Made by a program: the position numbers and the translations under genes. A model generated the notes under the pieces. That model was not told where the DNA came from, did not search any database, and saw nothing but the letters and a program-made list of their open reading frames with translations. A DNA stretch of 5,794 nucleotides from Phycisphaerales bacterium (GTDB lineage: Bacteria; Planctomycetota; Phycisphaerae; Phycisphaerales; UBA1924): contig DOJA01000090.1 of NCBI GenBank assembly GCA_003511945.1, forward strand, positions 1 through 5,794, read 5' to 3'. This document shows positions 5,730 through 5,794 of the stretch, piece by piece (position 1 is the stretch's first letter; the number at the start of each line of letters is the position of its first letter).

Positions 5730-5794
<65 letters not shown>

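Overview
The window is GC-rich DNA (by eye well above 60 percent) carrying five protein genes and one partial tRNA. Four of the five proteins have N-terminal export signals. A planctomycete, probably of the Phycisphaerae type, is the best guess. The reasons are a large cysteine-rich secreted protein with tandem PPC-like beta-sandwich repeats, an FmdB-family protein that has lost its zinc cysteines, and a set of otherwise unassigned envelope proteins. This assignment is inference; no phylogenetic marker gene is present.

Layout, left to right. Positions 1-1738 (minus strand) hold the N-terminal 579 residues of a large secreted protein whose C-terminus lies beyond the left edge. It starts at a GTG behind a near-perfect Shine-Dalgarno. 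A 454-base divergent intergenic region (1739-2192) is rich in palindromes, C-tracts and a tandem 10-bp repeat, and it leads into a small plus-strand gene (2193-2483) for a cysteine-free FmdB-like protein. That gene converges on a minus-strand gene (2633-4021) for an exported transglutaminase-like protein with an intact Cys-His-Asp triad; a GC-rich hairpin lies between the two.

A second divergent region (4022-4287) has a plausible plus-strand promoter. It leads to a two-gene envelope operon. The first gene (4288-5094) encodes an exported protein with a small N-terminal beta domain, a Pro/Ala linker and a C-terminal part that reads like the VirB10/TrbI beta-barrel domain followed by a glycine zipper. 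Twenty-eight bases later, the second gene (5123-5647) encodes a lipoprotein with a helical Spy/CpxP-like body. The operon ends against a convergent tRNA-Lys(CTT) gene that is cut by the right edge.

Together the genes look like ordinary chromosomal cell-envelope and surface functions. I see no mobile element, CRISPR array, phage gene or recognisable defence or biosynthetic system. The points most worth a second look are the stand-alone VirB10-like domain paired with a CpxP-like lipoprotein, the two-part transglutaminase, the zinc-less FmdB protein, and the structured leader in front of it.
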